Of a stretch of 7,347 nt of DNA, positions 5,695-7,347 are shown piece after piece; within the stretch, counting starts at the first letter, position 1; the number at the start of each line of letters is the position of its first letter. The stretch comes from an uncultured Bacteroidota bacterium (GTDB lineage Bacteria > Bacteroidota > Bacteroidia > Chitinophagales > Chitinophagaceae). The notes below the pieces were generated by a model. That model had not been told where the DNA came from, did not search any database, and saw only the letters and a list, made by a program, of their open reading frames with translations. The stretch covers positions 1-7,347 of the forward strand of contig CAIRSV010000276.1 in the NCBI GenBank assembly GCA_903881265.1, in the 5' to 3' direction. The position numbers and the translations under genes are program-made.

Positions 5695-6411
5695 ATGATA
5701 CGAAAAACGAATTATAAAGGAAGCATCTTGCTAGTCGAAGACGAGGAGAGTTTGCGAGTGGCGCTGAAATTAAATCTTGAAATGGAGGACTATGAAGTGA
5801 CTGCCGTTGATAATGGCAAGGCCGCTATCAAGGCATTTAAAGAAGAGTATTTCGATTGCATTCTGCTTGATATTATGATGCCTGAAGTGGATGGCTTGAT
5901 GGTCTGTGAAAGTATCCGCTTACAAAATGAAAAAGTACCTATCATGTTTTTGTCTGCAAAAAGCAGTGGTGCCGATCGAGTATTAGGGTTGAAAAAAGGA
6001 GGCGATGATTATCTCACCAAGCCATTCAATTTAGAAGAACTGATACTTCGAGTCGAAAAATTAATTCTGAAGAATAAGAAAATCGAACATTCCGCCGAAG
6101 AAATTCATTATATCGAAATAGGAAAAAGCCGCATTGATTTTCATGCGCAAGAGTGTTATGATATTCGGGGCGAAAAACATATGATGACCAAAAAAGAAAT
6201 GCAATTTCTGAAGCTTATGGTCGAAAATAAAAATGAGGTCATTTCGAGAGAACATATCCTGAAAATGGTGTGGGGATTTAATGTCTTTCCAACCACGCGC
6301 ACCATTGATAATTTCATTATGACCTACCGAAAATATTTTGAAGAAGATCCTCGCAATCCGAAACATTTCTTGAGTATACGGGGCGTGGGTTATAAGTTTA
6401 TGAATAACTAA
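5695..6411 (+). CDS. OmpR/PhoB-family response regulator
   Basis: This 238-residue DNA-binding transcription factor is the presumed partner of the upstream kinase. The receiver domain (about 10-125) has the acidic pair Glu15-Asp16, phosphoacceptor Asp59 in LLDIMMP, Ser87 in the switch position and Lys109 in LTKPF, so it should be phosphorylatable. A linker of about 15 residues leads to a winged-helix domain (about 138-236) with TKKEMQFLKLM at 165-175, VWG at 192-194, the recognition-helix region TRTIDNFIMTYRKYF (201-215) and the closing SIRGVGYKF (227-235), typical of the OmpR class. The ATG is 14 bp after the kinase stop with no Shine-Dalgarno sequence. The 3' end overlaps the convergent O-antigen ligase-like gene by 14 bp and leaves no room for a terminator of its own. 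The target genes are unknown; sites resembling repeats in its own promoter are noted separately. Confidence 0.96.
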   Translation: MIRKTNYKGSILLVEDEESLRVALKLNLEMEDYEVTAVDNGKAAIKAFKEEYFDCILLDIMMPEVDGLMVCESIRLQNEKVPIMFLSAKSSGADRVLGLKKGGDDYLTKPFNLEELILRVEKLILKNKKIEHSAEEIHYIEIGKSRIDFHAQECYDIRGEKHMMTKKEMQFLKLMVENKNEVISREHILKMVWGFNVFPTTRTIDNFIMTYRKYFEEDPRNPKHFLSIRGVGYKFMNN

Positions 6412-7347
6412 GCCGCTCATTGTTGCGTTGATAAATGAACAAGGTCAGGAAGAAGGCGAAAAAAACAGTTCCTGCCTGCACCTCAAGCATATCATCGGTC
6501 AATATATTCATTACAATCAACGGAAGCAACCACCACGCAAGACGGTTATGAAGACGACTAAATACCTGAGACGACACGAGCAGGATTGCCACCATAAGCA
6601 AAACACCAACGATACCTAAATCAAGCCACGTGTGAAAAACCTGATTATGTGTATGCATATTTTCCTCGGCAAGACGAACGTATCCGTCGTTGATCAATTT
6701 ATGTTTAAGCGCCATATTCGCTTCACCGGTACCATAGCCTGTTAACCAGTTTTCCTTGATTAGCGTCCATTCATTATGCCAGGCAGCCAAACGACTTCCT
6801 GTGGAATTGGCAAGTGGCACGTCTTTATTCAATTGACTAGAATCACGGAATGTCTCAACGATTCGATTTCTGATATTCGGTATTTGTGTTGTAATCAAAC
6901 CAATGCTTCCAATACAAACAACAAATAAGAGTACCCGTAGTGCCATCTGTCGTATACGGGCCGTCGACATCCATACCATATACACGGCAAAACAGGCTAT
7001 ATATAAAATAGCAGTTTTAGAAATCAAGAGTAAAAGAGCGGACAGTAACATAAGAATTAAACCCATCAGCATCGCTTGTCTGCGTGTTGTATTTTTTTTC
7101 ATTGAAGTCAATTCAAAGACACACCACACCAATGCAAAAGCAAAATAATTAGAATAATAACCGGGATGCATGATTCCCTCTGAAATATTCATTCGCTGCG
7201 TCACAGCGCTCCAACCCTTCGCATGATAATGAAGATAGGAATAAGCAACAGAATAGAAAAAAGACAGGCAACAAGAAAGAGAAAAAATGAGAAAAATAGT
7301 CGCCGTTTTCTTTGCATCTAAATAGTTTTCTGTAGCAAACAATACAG
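6398..7347 (-). CDS. O-antigen ligase/polymerase family (WaaL/Wzy-like) membrane protein, C-terminal part
   Basis: The family moves polyprenyl-linked glycans on the periplasmic side, either joining O-antigen to lipid A-core (WaaL), polymerising repeat units (Wzy), or glycosylating proteins. The frame is open to the right edge with no ATG near it; the first possible start is a TTG at 7342, and about 100 N-terminal residues are expected beyond the window. Numbered from that TTG, membrane segments lie near 13-36, 62-78, 90-107, 110-125, 133-151, 241-259, 268-283 and 288-304. The large periplasmic loop (about 152-240) has GSRLAAW with Arg184, then NWLTGYGTGEAN (198-209) and MHTHNQVFHTWLDLG with His232 (229-243). 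Arg and His in this loop are the known essential residues of WaaL-type enzymes. Sequence alone cannot separate ligase, polymerase and protein glycosylase. Its 3' end overlaps the response regulator gene by 14 bp. Confidence 0.9.
   Translation of the reverse strand, partial: VLFATENYLDAKKTATIFLIFSLSCCLSFFYSVAYSYLHYHAKGWSAVTQRMNISEGIMHPGYYSNYFAFALVWCVFELTSMKKNTTRRQAMLMGLILMLLSALLLLISKTAILYIACFAVYMVWMSTARIRQMALRVLLFVVCIGSIGLITTQIPNIRNRIVETFRDSSQLNKDVPLANSTGSRLAAWHNEWTLIKENWLTGYGTGEANMALKHKLINDGYVRLAEENMHTHNQVFHTWLDLGIVGVLLMVAILLVSSQVFSRLHNRLAWWLLPLIVMNILTDDMLEVQAGTVFFAFFLTLFIYQRNNERLSYS

Noticed and set aside
6061..6420. Minus-strand open frame of 119 codons opposite the response regulator
   Set aside because: It is antisense to the conserved winged-helix domain, and its product shows no domain.

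Overview
The window looks like a chromosomal segment from a member of the Bacteroidota. Four intergenic positions carry a perfect TAnnTTTG, the -7 element of Bacteroidota promoters, in the right orientation and distance for the next gene. Start codons lack a Shine-Dalgarno sequence, and the methionine synthase homologue is the stand-alone homocysteine domain seen in split MetH systems of this phylum. No genus can be named from the sequence. There is no rRNA, tRNA, CRISPR array, insertion sequence or phage gene.

Layout: (1) 1-418, minus strand: N-terminal 139 codons of uppS (undecaprenyl diphosphate synthase), cut by the left edge. (2) 419-668: divergent promoter region. (3) 669-1805, plus: a lipoprotein forming an eight-repeat PQQ-type beta-propeller, closed by a strong terminator at 1827-1861. 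(4) 1925-3523, plus: a polytopic membrane protein with a C-terminal soluble part, resembling GT-C glycosyltransferases. (5) 3524-4534, minus: homocysteine S-methyltransferase domain; its stop codon touches that of the preceding gene. (6) 4535-4723: divergent promoter region with closely packed -7 boxes and a 9-bp direct repeat. (7) 4724-5680 and 5695-6411, plus: histidine kinase and OmpR-type response regulator in one operon. (8) 6398-7347, minus: C-terminal part of an O-antigen ligase/polymerase family protein, cut by the right edge and overlapping the regulator gene by 14 bp at the 3' ends.

Several genes have an envelope theme. UppS makes the lipid carrier precursor, the GT-C-like protein would use polyprenyl-linked sugars, the WaaL/Wzy-like protein would transfer or polymerise polyprenyl-linked glycans, and the propeller lipoprotein is BamB-like in size and repeat number. 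Whether the two-component pair regulates any of them is unknown, although short sequence similarities between its promoter and that of the lipoprotein are noted. I see no clearly new multi-gene system here. The points most worth checking are the BamB-like lipoprotein next to uppS, the MetH homocysteine domain without an adjacent partner, the compact divergent promoter of the two-component operon, and an A8-C-A9 tract inside the kinase gene.
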